From assembly GCA_949752735.1 (NCBI GenBank), contig OX457047.1, positions 38,899,741 through 38,963,740 on the forward strand: a stretch of 64,000 nucleotides of DNA, in the 5' to 3' direction. Under the pieces are notes generated by a model that was given only the letters and a program-made list of their open reading frames with translations, made no database searches and was not told the origin of the DNA. The stretch is from Lumbricus terrestris. Lineage: Eukaryota > Annelida > Clitellata > Crassiclitellata > Lumbricidae. The position numbers and the translations under genes are program-made. Positions 45,901-57,367 of the stretch are shown here, in pieces. How positions within the stretch are numbered: the stretch's first letter is position 1; every line of letters begins with the position of its first letter.

Positions 45901-48466
45901 GAGTGTTCTGTTGTTTTTTTTACACTACTAATGACATTAATAATTATTTAATTAATTTATTGTGATTCTAAAATGCATCATTTGTTCAATTTGTGCCGTG
46001 GTGCTGACCTTGATTGGCGACTGTGTTGTTTGTAGGATGAGACTTTGCTCGAGCGTAACAGAGTTTGAAGTTGAGCGAGCAAAGAACGTGTACAAGGCGA
46101 ACCTCTTCAACCGACTGGACGGCACCACTCCGATCTGTGAAGATATCGGCAGGTGAGTTTAAATGACCACCCATCAGCCTCATTGTCTTCAACAACAAAG
46201 CTCTTTGCTGAAGCCTTCCTGAATGCCATTAACCACTCTGGTTATAGAAACTTTGACATGCTAATGCAGGGCTGCTTTTAAGGAATTTTTGGAACTGCAC
46301 AGCTTTCCTTTCCCATCTTCCATGGTAAATTTCTTCCAATCGGAGGACAATGACCTTTTTGCTAGTTTTGACGGTACATTAGTGCTTCTACAACTGCACA
46401 AATCCATTTAGAACTACACATTTTGTGTATAACTGCACGTTAAAAAAAGCCCTGTGCTACTGGATGGATAATTCAATATTCCAATATGAACTTTTTTCTT
46501 CCGAAGTTGCAAGATGTATGTGTTTACTGTATGTATGTATGTATATTTGTTTATTTCCAAGAAAAAACTGGCTAAATGCTGTGGGTGTATATTAAAAAAC
46601 TGACAGTATGCTGCTCAGTACTTATGGTTGATCTTGTAAGTTCGTGTTTTTAAATAGAATTCTTGGGATAAAAATTCACAAGTCTTTACTCATTGTGGTG
46701 CATGAAATTATTATCCCTTTTGTCGAAACTTATTTAATAGATCTTGCTGTGTGGAAAGATGAAGTTCGTTTCTCTGAATAGCTTTAAAGAGCATTGTGTC
46801 AGCCTTTCGAGACTTGCAAAATGCCTCCAAGAAGGTTGTTGATTTGCCTTTGGCACAACAGAGAGACTCTTCATTGCTTTGTTTTAAGTTTCAGATAGTA
46901 ATTAAGGAGTTTTAAATGATTTTAAGGAGTTTAAATGCTTGACCTCCCGGAATTTTTGCCTGCATCCTGAACGAACAGATTGACCATTATGGACTTGATT
47001 TCAAATAGCGCCGTTGAATTAGATTGTCTCTCTGCGTGGCTTTTGCGAGTACTCAGATATTCTCGAAGAATTACAATGCATCGCACCAAGTGTTGTGGTA
47101 TCTAATTATCATATGTTTTTATTACATTATTATTACCATACTTATCTATATTATTATTTCTGTGTTTTATTTTAAATTTTTGACATGTAACTGCATGCGG
47201 CGTGTCACCAGGAATTGTCTGATTTTCAATTAATCGAATATACAATACAATAAATTGAGGCATTTGATTTTTAAAGTGCATGTCTTCTTGTTGTTTGCTT
47301 GTAGACAAGTCCTCTATCTTGGTCGTCGTATTCCTCTGGACGAACTGAACGCGCGAATTGACGCCGTGTCGGCAAAGACGATACGCGATGCGTGCTACAA
47401 GTACGTCTACGACAAGTGCCCGGCTTTGGCTTCAGTTGGTGAGTCGATGACTAATTGCTTACTTGGTCATACTTCACTTGATCATCATCATCATTTTTAT
47501 CATTGTCAGTAACAGTATACTTCACATCATCGTTATTATCATTGTCAGTAGCAGTATACTTCACATCATCATCATCATTATTTTTATTATCATTGTCAGT
47601 AACAGTATACTTCACATCGTCATCATCGTTATTATTATTATCATTGTCAGTAACAGTATACTTCACATCGTCGTCATCATTATTATTATTATTATCATTG
47701 TCAATAACAGTATTTTGGCATCGATGGATGCAAGGGAATGATTGTTTTTTTCGTTGTTTCTGAATGATGATGATGCTTTTCTTGAATTTGGTCCGATGGT
47801 GTCAGAGCCAGTCTGCTGGAAACCATTTCTTGTCCGCCAACAATTTTTTCCCTGCTCCACAAAGCCTTGCCTAGAGACTGCTGTGATGTTTATGACTAAT
47901 GATGAAGATCAAAATTAAGATTTGCGAGCCTTGATTCCGTTAATTGACTACGCATGCTAAAGTGCACCACTATTTAAGATATGGTTTTGCAAAAAAAACA
48001 TTCTGGGGACAGGCTCGCTGAACCACCCCTCCCTGACCACTACCCCCCGGACCCATAGCTCCATTGTGCTCAGACTTATTCAGCCCTTGACCTGCCATAT
48101 GCTGAAAAATATTGCCACTGACCCCGCCATTAAAAAAAGTTTTGACTCCCCTGGTCAGTTTATGGATTCATTTTTATTGTCTTCATTATAATGTCATTTT
48201 AAGTATTTTGATTAATTGGTGCTACTTTATTTATAGGACATTTATAAAGGAAAAGTAGGCTTTAAAATTTTTTTAACATTGTCATTTATTATCCCACTCA
48301 GCTTTCATTGACTGAAGACTGGATTGGTCATGCATTCGCACATATTTTAAACCAGTTTAGCTGATCATCTAAAACTTGTGGCATTGCCTTGATTTTTGTA
48401 GGGCCGGTTGAACAGTTGCCCGACTACAACAGAATCCGTGGATCCATGTTTTGGCTCAGGCTGTAA
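36976..48466 (+). CDS. UQCRC1: Cytochrome bc1 core protein 1 / beta-MPP (M16 family), complete, 13 exons
   Basis: Core 1 of respiratory complex III, homologous to the beta subunit of mitochondrial processing peptidase. Coding exons: 36976-37038, 37723-37866, 38510-38596, 39196-39325, 39857-39948, 40797-40903, 43174-43253, 43827-43939, 44646-44884, 45595-45660, 46036-46152, 47305-47438, 48402-48466. All phases close, giving 478 aa (vertebrate UQCRC1 about 480). Residues 1-35 are Arg/Ser/Ala-rich, like a mitochondrial presequence. [26 protein letters not shown] and [11 protein letters not shown] are family signatures. The C-terminal [20 protein letters not shown] favours UQCRC1 over PMPCB. The zinc site is intact: His90-Phe-Leu-Glu93-His94 and Glu170 (His94+76). 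Vertebrate UQCRC1 has Tyr for the first His. It may therefore be bifunctional. Confidence 0.96.
40467..40536. mobile_element. 70-bp hAT-like micro-MITE
   Basis: CATGGGCGGATGCAG...CTGGATCCGCCCCTG with a perfect 8-bp duplication TTTCTTGT at 40459-40466 and 40537-40544. It lies in intron 5 of the UQCRC1-like gene. The centre GGGCCGGCCATGGCC is itself palindromic. Confidence 0.9.
41270..41483 (-). mobile_element. tRNA-derived SINE, copy 2
   Basis: Same family and orientation as 22338-22544. The minus strand starts GGGGCGCGGTGGCATAGTG and has GGTTCGAATTC as the B box. The tail is GGGCGCTATAACAAGTGCAC. It abuts the 23-bp minisatellite. Confidence 0.85.
41526..42978. repeat. 23-bp minisatellite, ~63 copies, open in all three plus frames
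   Basis: The unit contains CATACAAGAAAACATCAATG and has a few recurrent variants (GGTA/GGTC/GGCA/GGCC, CATACCAAAAAATATC, CATCAGTGG), which makes higher-order patterns visible. Because 23 is not a multiple of 3 and no unit creates a plus-strand stop, each frame reads through, giving frames of 421-478 codons. It lies in intron 6 of the UQCRC1-like gene, so I regard these frames as non-coding. Confidence 0.95.
42984..43105 (-). mobile_element. SINE remnant after the minisatellite
   Basis: GAGTGAAGGACTTGCTCAAG followed by ATCCCTACACGACAACTG, and later GTTTGAACCCG, matches the middle and head of the SINE at 41270-41483 with more divergence. The minisatellite is thus bracketed by SINE sequence. 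Confidence 0.6.
43361..43570 (+). mobile_element. Second tRNA-headed SINE type
   Basis: GACGGTTTAGTGATTAGCAA (A-box region) and GGGTTCAGATCCC (B box) in tRNA-like spacing. A unique body with GGTGCCGGCTGCACCATGCG and CTGGCAACCTGCCC follows. In intron 7 of the UQCRC1-like gene. It differs from the 22338/41270 family. Confidence 0.65.
44405..44490 (+). repeat. LINE/SINE 3'-tail fragment with (GATT)n
   Basis: GGGAGCGCCTCTGAGTAGGT...GGGGCGCTATATAAATTACG followed by GATTGATTGATTGAT. Best-preserved plus-strand copy of the tail in the window. Confidence 0.75.
44930..45075. repeat. ~30-bp tandem repeat, 4-5 copies
   Basis: CTGCTTTAAAGACTTGCCAA followed by GTACAGTG, in intron 9. Confidence 0.85.
46267..46455. 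mobile_element. MITE, CAGGGCTGTTTTTAAGGAAT family, copy 3
   Basis: CAGGGCTGCTTTTAAGGAAT...AAAAAAAGCCCTG. Flanking octamers TGCTAATG (46259-46266) and TGCTACTG (46456-46463) match at 7 of 8. Same orientation as the 7212-7410 copy. In intron 11. Confidence 0.87.
47478..47712. repeat. Compound (TCA)n/(TTA)n repeat, ~60-bp period
   Basis: TTATCATTGTCAGTAACAGT and ATACTTCACATCRTC alternate with triplet runs of variable length, about four units, in intron 12. Confidence 0.9.
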
Positions 48467-49143
48467 TATCTCAAATCTCCAACTGCGAGAAAGGCCTCCA
48501 ATGCGGCCATTTCCTCTTCTTAAGGTCAATTTGACTTCCGGAATTATATATGCGACGGGAGAAGCATTTTAGTTCTCGGAGTCGGTTCTTGTTTAATTAT
48601 TTCCCCCCATGTTGGTCAACAGTGATGTCGGACACCAAAAAAATTTGGAATGTGGTTTGTGTTAATATTTCTGTAAGAAGTGTAGCAACCAAAGTTGACG
48701 GTCGATGTCACTCGTTTACGAAACTTTCTTTTGATGTGAGAGAGCGTAGTTTAGCGTAACGTCTGAATGTGGACCTCTTCAAGATTCAAAATAAATGATG
48801 ACATACTGAATTATGTGTTTGTCAATGTAGGCTACATGCATTTTATATTCTCGAGTTTGTTGGGGGAGTTAATAGAGCAGAAATCTCTTGAGTCTGCGTT
48901 CCCAAACATTCCATCCTTGCAGGAATTTAAACATAATGCTTCTGGTTTGACAGTTTGACGTCAGAACTGCAGGTGTTGATCAGAACTGCAGGTGTTTTCT
49001 TTAGCCACTAAGAAAAATTTCTGTAGCAGTCTATGCACGTTATTGAGCATGCTCGTGAATAAGCTGGTGTCCTGAGCTTGGCTTTCGAGTGGTGCTTTAG
49101 AAGTTTGGAGGTTAGGATTATGATTGGATGACATGTAGGCATA
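48467..49143. other. 3' flank of the UQCRC1-like gene
   Basis: A possible AATAAA signal at 48789-48794. Frames at 48550-48958 lack recognisable motifs and I do not call them. Confidence 0.5.
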
Positions 49144-49151
49144 GACAGAAC

Positions 49152-49482
49152 CAAGGCGGATCCAGGGGGCCAGTCCGGCCATGGCCCCCATTTAAAAATT
49201 GCATGGGATGTGGCCCCCATTTGGTTTCAGCAAGCCATTAAATAAATGTAGCGGAAGAGAAAAACAGGACATCAGGCCCCCTATTACAAAATCGTATGGG
49301 GCGTGGCCCCCCGTTCGATTTACCATCACGACTATGGATGATGACTAAAAAAAATGTTATCAGGTTTTTCGGCGGTTGAACTGGGATATCTTTTCCCAGA
49401 AAATTACAACGAAATTTTTCCTCTGTCCCACCAACACCCAAAATTTGGCCCCCCCCTTCGAAAATTGCTGTATCCGCCCTTG
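49152..49482. mobile_element. hAT-like MITE, CAAGGCGGATCCAG termini, 331 bp
   Basis: Left CAAGGCGGATCCAGG and right CTGTATCCGCCCTTG. Flanking octamers GACAGAAC (49144-49151) and CACAGAAC (49483-49490) match at 7 of 8. An internal GATGACTAAAAAAAATGTTATC variant of the hallmark lies near 49340. Shares GGCCATGGCC with the 70-bp micro-MITE at 40467. Confidence 0.88.
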
Positions 49483-49654
49483 CACAGAACAATATAATAT
49501 GATTAATATCCACATGAGGAAATGATAGATGAGTGTTCAGTGTGTTTCAGCGGTCACTATAAGGACTAGTGTACTGGCATAGCAATTACAGGCACCGGTA
49601 GTTAAAGCCTATAACAATAAATTATTATAGGTCAGAATCTAGGAGAACAAATTA

Positions 49655-49909
49655 TTAATGTTTTGAAGGCTGCTTGCTACGTAGAAGTCCTGCCATAAAT
49701 AGCTGGATGGTTGCATGTGATAGACTATGCATTGTGTACGCGGTGACACCAATTCGTCCGCCGTGAAGGAGTTCATGAGGATTCGAGAAGAAGATGTTGC
49801 GCATGCGTGTTGCTTTGTCCTGGTTGACAAACACTGATGAGTCATACCACGTGCTCTCGCTCTGCCTCTCGACATGCGACGCGTCAAGGCTATGCGCAAC
49901 TACAAGCAT
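49655..49909 (-). CDS. Unidentified conserved-looking ORF or terminal exon
   Basis: The minus-strand frame of 84 codons reads with balanced composition, for example TWYDSSVFVNQDKATRMRNI and FFSNPHELLHGGRIGVTAYT, and ends LRSKQPSKH at a TAA. It looks like genuine protein sequence and not low complexity. The upstream side is an AT microsatellite. Either the ATG at 49909 is the start, or TTGTAG just inside it is a splice acceptor. I do not recognise the family and assign no function. Confidence 0.4.
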   Translation of the reverse strand: MLVVAHSLDASHVERQSESTWYDSSVFVNQDKATRMRNIFFSNPHELLHGGRIGVTAYTMHSLSHATIQLFMAGLLRSKQPSKH

Positions 49910-49910
49910 A

Positions 49911-50062
49911 TATACATATATATATATATATAAATGTATATTAATATATATATAATATTATCTATAAATGTATATTAATATATTTATATATAAATGTATA
50001 TTAATATATATACACATATAAATGTATATTAATATATATATATATATAATATAATATTATCT
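49911..50062. repeat. (TA)n-rich tandem repeat
   Basis: TATAAATGTATATTAATATA units with about four copies. A further (TA)n run is at 50903-50936. Confidence 0.93.
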
Positions 50063-50900
50063 ATAGGGCCTATCGACGGATGATCGACATCTAACTTGAT
50101 GAAATGTTATATCAATGCATGGACATAATTCTAGATAGGCATACTGATTTACATGTCGATCTTTGGATCTTTATGTGCATCCTGCATGGAGACCATGCAT
50201 GCGCTGCTGTGACAATCACGTACGCTAGTCTTGTTTTAAACCCGTGACTCAGTTTCCTAGGCTGCATTAGGCCTATACGGAAAGCGCAGTAGGTCTATGT
50301 AGGCCTATAGGCCTTATTATGACCTACGTATATTTGGCACAACTGCGTCTCATATGACAGTAATTTAATCTATAGGGCAAATTGGCAATTATGTTTACCA
50401 AATAGGCCATCCACGCGCTTATAATAGGGCGTTTTATGCGTAGGCCTGCTATAGCCTATGTAAATTTGCCAGCGCAATTATTGATATTTAAAATAGGTCA
50501 TAGATTAGGCCTACGTACGGTTTTATAGGGAACTTCTATGCACAAGATTCTAATTACGGATCTTTTGCTTTGCAAAGTGAATGATTTTATGGTGTAGACC
50601 TTAGCCTAATAATATTATTTAATGTTGTTGGATGAGTCTATAGCCCATATCTTGTATAGGCCGGCCAATTAAGTTAGGTCCATTAATTTGGGTCTTATTG
50701 GGCCTCCACCTAACCTAGCTACTTCGATTATAATATGCCTATTTTCAGAGAGTAAAATTGGTTACGGGTAATTGATGTGGCGTTCAATTAAGCTGGTCGC
50801 GGCTTGTAGCTCAATAATTAGACCTAGGGCCTACACTAGGTCTAATTATTGAGTTACAAGCAATTAAGCATGCATATATTCAATAAATTTGGCGGATATA

Positions 50901-50937
<37 letters not shown>

Positions 50938-52258
50938 CAATCACATTATGCATTTTAGTAGGTCAGCAGAGGCCCTTAACCTGGAACGTAGGGGTAAACT
51001 ATAGGCCTACGCATATTTCTGTGGGGCGACGTGGACCATATGCTACCCGGCCTGCATTTATTGCTGCGGAAGTCATGGCCAAGTCATTCTGGAGGAGATG
51101 ACGCACCCATCATGCTAAGGACAGCAGGGCCATGCTGTTAGGTGATGCAAGAAATAGGCTGATTGACTTAGACCCGACTGACACACAGACAGACTAGGCC
51201 TACAGACAGATCGTTGACAGACAGAAGTCAAATATATGCGACCGTGTGTGCATGCGTGGTGGAGTCTACGACATCGACCTTGCATTTATTATAAGCACAC
51301 AAAAGAGAATAATTAATGTGCATTAATTTCGAACTTTACTCGTGAACCCTTCATTTGATTTACTTCGAAAGGCTCGTTGACGTCTGTCCTGTCGAAGGAC
51401 ATTCGTCGATTAGTCCAGACTTGAACAACCGAGAGATGACTGTCAAATTCGTCCAATTTTCCGGAGATGAGTCACCTTTGTTGTATATGCGCAGCATAAA
51501 TTATTGACCTGAGGATGTAAACACTAAACACCGCGGGCTTCAGCATGAATATACCTACGAGTTGGCCATGACCCGTTCTGTGATTAAAGTCTTATATATT
51601 AATTAAATCATAAACTTGATCAAAGGTTTGCGTTTAAGTGCGTTATAATGGCTCGGCTGTGGGTGAATTTAGTCGTGTCGCATCTGGATGTTGACTAAAT
51701 GAAGCGTCGATTATCTTGTTAATAAAGCCGGCTGATATCGCTGTTGTGATCAGTGTTTACGTTAATATATTTCCACACTTATGCGACGCGCACGTTGGGA
51801 TTGATCTGCTTTCGGAAGATTATCAGAACCTAGTAAGTTAATGAACAACAATGCATGTAGGTGTGTTGACTCGCCGGGCTATTTGCTTAGAGTGCTCTAT
51901 AGGAGGTCAAGATGTCAAGTAAACCCTACGTACTTTTCCAGCCTTCCCTGGGAACTTTTCTGGTGTGATTAGAACAAAGCAGAAACATGACCAAACAATC
52001 AAATTAAGTATAGAACATTAAGAAGGTTTGTCGAGTTTTAATGCTTTATGAGGACGGTGAGCAATCGTATGCTCTTTAAGACAATTCATATCTGAAGTGT
52101 TAGTGTTAGAAGTAACGATAAAATAAGAGTGAATGTGGGATGGTTTTGGAGACGTTTGGGTACCGACGTTTTCCCTTTTGAACTGTTTACAGTTGAGCCA
52201 GCGTATTTATTAGGTAAGTGTCCTGATACATTTAAGCATGCATGAAGGCAGGCTTCAT
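50063..52258. other. Intergenic, AGGCCTA-rich, no supported gene
   Basis: Many TAGGCCTA/AGGCCTAT oligomers, densest at 50265-50320. At 50805-50865 an inverted pair, CTCAATAATTAGACCTAG and CTAGGTCTAATTATTGAG, forms an 18-bp perfect hairpin stem. No coding region that I can support. Confidence 0.5.
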
Positions 52259-52302
52259 ACTGCATACATACATACATACATACATACATACATACATACA
52301 TA
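52259..52302. repeat. (CATA)n microsatellite
   Basis: About ten CATA units. Confidence 0.95.
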
Positions 52303-53862
52303 GATGGTTAATGGAAGTAACCATGAAATAATTAAACTGAAGTTTTTAAACTGTTACTGTAATCTAATTATGATATTGATTTATGATTTCGAATGTAGGA
52401 CGATAGTAGTTTATTACGGAAGAGGGCGTAATTAGTGCTCAGTTATATTGTATTGTACTGTATTGTACTTTTTGTGTATAGCGTTTAATTGTGTTGAACA
52501 TGTGTTGCTGATGTCAGTGGCAAAGAACAATTGAATTTGGAATTCCTGTTGACCTTGTCGCTGAAGTGGTATGTGATACTTAAACATACCACTTTATATG
52601 CCACTCTTGCACTTGGCATACAAGTGATATCGTGAGCTGCGTACAAGTGGTCGTGGTAGGTGGGTTCGAAGTAGCCTATTGAGTGACCTCCATGTATTTA
52701 TCAGTGATTCAAAACTATATGCAATATCATTTGACTTTAGTTGAACGTTTGTTATGGACGGTTCATTGGTGTTTTGATTCGGACAGATGCCTCGGATTGA
52801 ATTGACTCGTGGTAATTTAAAAAATAATTCTTAATAAGTCTATGTACAAAGGGAAACTAAACCAAGGAGTTACTTCAGTTCCATGACTTCTATCCCAGTA
52901 GAAATTAGTAGGAAACTGTCAAAGAGGATTACAGAGAATGACGGCTAGTGATCTGGCAGTACTTTGACTGAACTGGGGCATGTTTGACTGTCATATCTGA
53001 GTTTCAAGGCAAAATTAGGATTAGAGGGAGGGTGTCAAGTGGCTCATCACTGATAGTAAGTGCGCTGGTGTCAGCTCACATGTCGGCCTGTCAGGGTTAA
53101 AATGCCAACCAGAGACGAAAAATGTGTCAGGATTTCTGTTGCAGGTCTGTGCTGCAGTGAATTCGATACAAGTAGAGGTATGTTAACTATTGATGGGAGG
53201 ATCGTGCAGTAAGGAGAGGACTTACCACCTGCTGTCACTTGTGACTGTAATCGTCATTGCATATTTATGTAGTGCCTTTCGAACCTGACAGCGTGAAGGC
53301 ATTATCAAACAGACCAGTTTAGTAGCACTTGGAGAAATATCTAGAGATATGTGGGAGCCAATCTGGCTCTCATGTCACAGGTTGTTTAGCAAAATTATTC
53401 TTAGGAGCATGGCAAACCACCGTAAAGCCTTTACAATGGACTGTGGAAGCTTGGGTTTGTGGGACAAAACAAAGACATCTGTTAGCAGACTTCTTCAAAT
53501 TTCTTTGACATTTAAAGAAAATTTCATTGATATTCTGTTAACATTTCCTTTTACAGGTGAGTGAGCATAAATAAAGAACTGCTCTTCCAGATTTTTATGC
53601 CAGTGAACAATAGACTGATAGACAATATAAATGAGGACGTGACGTCACCTGGAATGACTCTTAAGTGGACTTGATGGAGAACTAAGGACAGTGGACATAA
53701 TTTATTCGTACCTATCGCCGCGAAATACCTGGCATGAGAACTGACGATGATGATGATGATAGACGTATTTTAATTGTAGGCGATCGTGCAACCCCTCTGA
53801 CCGAAGCAACCCCGATCTAAGTGATGCGAATCACTTTTTCCTCGTCTTGCTCTTCGATTCAG
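52303..53862. other. Upstream region or 5' intron of the PLEKHM1-like gene
   Basis: No coding frame recognised. A LINE-tail-like TTTATGTAGTGCCTTTCGAA is at about 53265. The acceptor TTCGATTCAG at 53862 implies that a 5' non-coding exon lies somewhere upstream. Confidence 0.45.
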
Positions 53863-53869
53863 CGCTACG

Positions 53870-56800
53870 ATGATGAAATCCCAGGAAGATGTGAAGGAGG
53901 ATCTTATCCGCCACCTCCAGAAAGCGGTCCGTGATCTGCAGAAGGAGTACGTCAGAAACAGAGATGTAATCTCAAGGTTGGTCAGACTTCCGTATTCAAT
54001 TCTCAATGAGCAAAAGTTTTATATTTGGAGTTTTTAACCAAATAACGGTTGAATCGCTACAGTTGAAGTGCAGTTTGGATTTCTGTCGATCAACCCATTC
54101 ATCAGAGGTCTCTGATGACAGGGAATGTATGTATCTGTTAGCAGCTTTTCGTTTGTTAGTTACAGCGGATCATGTGGTCACTTGATTTTGGTGATATTGT
54201 CAGCTATACAGCAGTGTTGTGTGACAGATCAGGCCATAATTGTAATAGATGGATGGTCATGACCAATTTGCCATTGAGTGCTCAGCTCCCCGTCATTCTC
54301 TCTTAACTGGTAAATGACTACCAGCAAGCGTTCAGTTGACTAGTTAAAAATGGTGATTTTGATCATTTGCTTTTATTAATAATAATAATATTCTTCATTA
54401 ATTTCAAATTGACAACGCTGTTTTGTTTGTAGTTCAGAGCTGACGAATTCGTTGTGCTATGCGCTTGAAGCGGTCTTCCTGCACGGTCTCATTGGTGCAA
54501 ATTCTGAAAAGGTTTCTTCCTGCGTTAGTACACTTTTGTCCACTTCTCCATTCAATGGAAATTTCCTGAATCTGCTTTAAGACGTTCCAAACTAGTTAAC
54601 CCAGAGCTCTGCAACCCCAACTCTAGCCCTTACTTAGAAAACCCAAGCTCTAATTATTGTCAATAAACAATGTAACTACGTTTGCTCTGTGGCCGAACTG
54701 CTAGACCACGCAGAAGTACTTGACCGACTTGTTATCCTCCCAGTTGACGCATCTGATGTTGTGTACATTTCGGTAGTGACAAGTGCTGCAGAAAGCAATT
54801 GATTAGCTTCATGATTAGATTAGATAAGAACAGTTGAAGGCAGAAGGCTTTTAATTGCAATTTCTGAAGCTGACCTAATACTGACCTTAACCTAACCATG
54901 TGACCTTTTGCTGACTTTATCCGTAAGCCCCAACCCTCACCAAACTAGAAATTTACAGAACCAGCTTTTTTTATATGCATAACTGCATATGCTTTACGCA
55001 CGTGTTACTTGTAAACATTGTTGAATGAAACTGACCAGGAACTAATTCAAACTGAAGTTTTCAAATGCTGAACGTAATCAAGATTGATTTGTGAAAGAGA
55101 ATCGAATGTATTACAAGTGATAAAGTATTTTGATCACAGTTGTATGCTCAGCTGTATCATTGAACACGCTATTTCATTGTGTTGCATCTTGTACCAGGGT
55201 GTTGACTTTCAGGTTGAACAATAACTTTTTGTGTGATGCTGTTTTGTGCTATGTTCGACTAGTGCGTGACGTGTGGCTTGTAATTTTTTCTTCTTCTTTT
55301 TCTGCAGAACTTTTGGTCGATTCTGAGCGGACCGACGCACAAATGCACGCTTGCCGACATCGATTCTCTCAGCCAGATTAAGTCGGACGTTGGCCGATGC
55401 AGGGTGCGTTTTTTGCCATATTAAGATTTTCTCCGCTGTTGGATGTTGTATCCGGGTTGTGCCTCTGTCTAAAGAATGTAATGTAATATTGTCGGATTTT
55501 TTATGCTTCTTCTGGGTAAGAATTCTTTGTCTTTTCACCCCTCACCACCTCCTTGGAAGAAACCGGACGCTTGCTGGATATTGTATGATTGCAACTCAAT
55601 TCTTAAGCACCATCAGTTGTTACCTTACGCAGTGAACAGTGGACACCGAGGCAATAATTAATTTAAAATGATAATGATGATTTAATTATAGTTGAAATAG
55701 CCATAACCATAAATTTATTGAAGCATAACTAACAAAGTAATGACATCAACAACAAAAAACAAGTACATTAGAAGACATCATCATCATCATTGGCGAGCCC
55801 CTCTCTGGAGCGTAGCCGTTTCCACCGTTCGTTGCCACGAGGCCCTGTCCTGTGCTCGTCTCCATGCCGTGCTCAGTCCAAAGTTCAGAGGTCGGAGATC
55901 CGCCTCAACCGTTCGGGTCCATGTATGTCTTGGTCGTCCGGGTGGTCTCTTCCAGCCCCTTGGGGGCCAGCGATCAGAGCCTTGAGTGCCCTAGCGTGAT
56001 CCTGCCTGGAGTCACACCGTGCAAAGTGTCCAAACGTGCGTAGTCTTCGCGACTCGACCAGCTCTGAGATGGGAGTCCGTCGTGTCCGCCTGTAGATTTC
56101 TGCGTTGGTAACATGCGCAGTGTATGGAACTCGCAGGATCCTCCTCAGACACCACTGTTGGAAGGCATCCAGTTTCTTCTCGAGGACTATTGTGAGGGTC
56201 CAGGTCTCGGCTCCATAAAGAAGGACAGGCAGTATGTATGAAGTGAACAAACGGATCTTTGTGTCCAGACGTATGGTCGTTCGCCAGATTCCTCGATCGA
56301 GGTTCTTCATGCATTCACGGGCCAATGATATTCGCCTTCTGACCTCTGGTTCACTACTGCCATCAGACTGGATATTCGATCCGAGATATGTAAATCCTTT
56401 TACTAGTTCCACCGCATTGCCTCCGACAGAAGACAGACTAACTACAATGGATCAAAAGGACCATAACTCTGGGTTCCACCTGTAGTGGCAAAATAAATTT
56501 TGGCAGACGTAGTATTGAAACACAAGTGTGCAATACATAATTCTTAACTGGTTAATTAAGTTTATTCCAATTAGCAAGCAATAGACAGCATAGGTGATAA
56601 GATCGAAGTCTAATCTTAAAGACCGAGATGAAATGATGGAGTTCAGAAGATACACGAGTTATCTGGATGTTTATGATGATTAAGGGAACGTTGATTATGA
56701 GTTATCTGGATGATTACGATGATTAAGGGAACGTTGATTATTCCAGGTGTGGATACGATTAGCGCTGAACGGATGTGAACTGGAAAGCTACCTTCGACTA

Positions 56801-57311
56801 ATCTTGGCCGATGCGTCTGCGCTCAGGTTTGTTGTCTTCTCATTGGTTATTGTCTAAAATCAGATCTCTGATAAAATTATTTGCTCTGAACTTCGAGTGA
56901 TTGAGTAAGTACTTCTTTGAGATGAATAACTGAATTCTGTTAAGGTTTGTGAAATTCTGAATTTGCCCATTCCTGGACGATTTCTTGCTCTTTGACTAAG
57001 CGTTGATGAGTGAGTATTGGCCTTGGAGTATTTTAGCAAACTCTATTCAAATTATGCAGCTGGCTCTCTAATGAACACAGTGTGAGAAAAATGAGCATGT
57101 CAATTGTTGCACTTTCTGTAAATGCTGAACAAATGCACAATAATAATATTGATAATAATAATAATAACAATAATAAAAGATAAAAATAATAATAAAAGAT
57201 AAATTATTCTTTGGAACTTTTAATAAAAGTAATAAATGAAAGAGAAAATAATAATAATAATAATTATAATATAATTAGTAATAATAATAATAATGATGAT
57301 GATGATGATGT

Positions 57312-57367
<56 letters not shown>

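Noticed and set aside
36976..48466. Assignment as PMPCB (dedicated beta-MPP)
   Set aside because: The intact zinc site would fit, but the C-terminal [20 protein letters not shown] and VAIAIQGPG segments are closer to UQCRC1 as I remember the families. Kept as an alternative because no alignment was run.
55885..56412. Host gene similar to craniofacial-development-protein-type annotations
   Set aside because: YLGS, LYGAETW and the frameshifted GRPRHTW tail identify a LINE reverse-transcriptase end; such names in databases often label retrotransposons.
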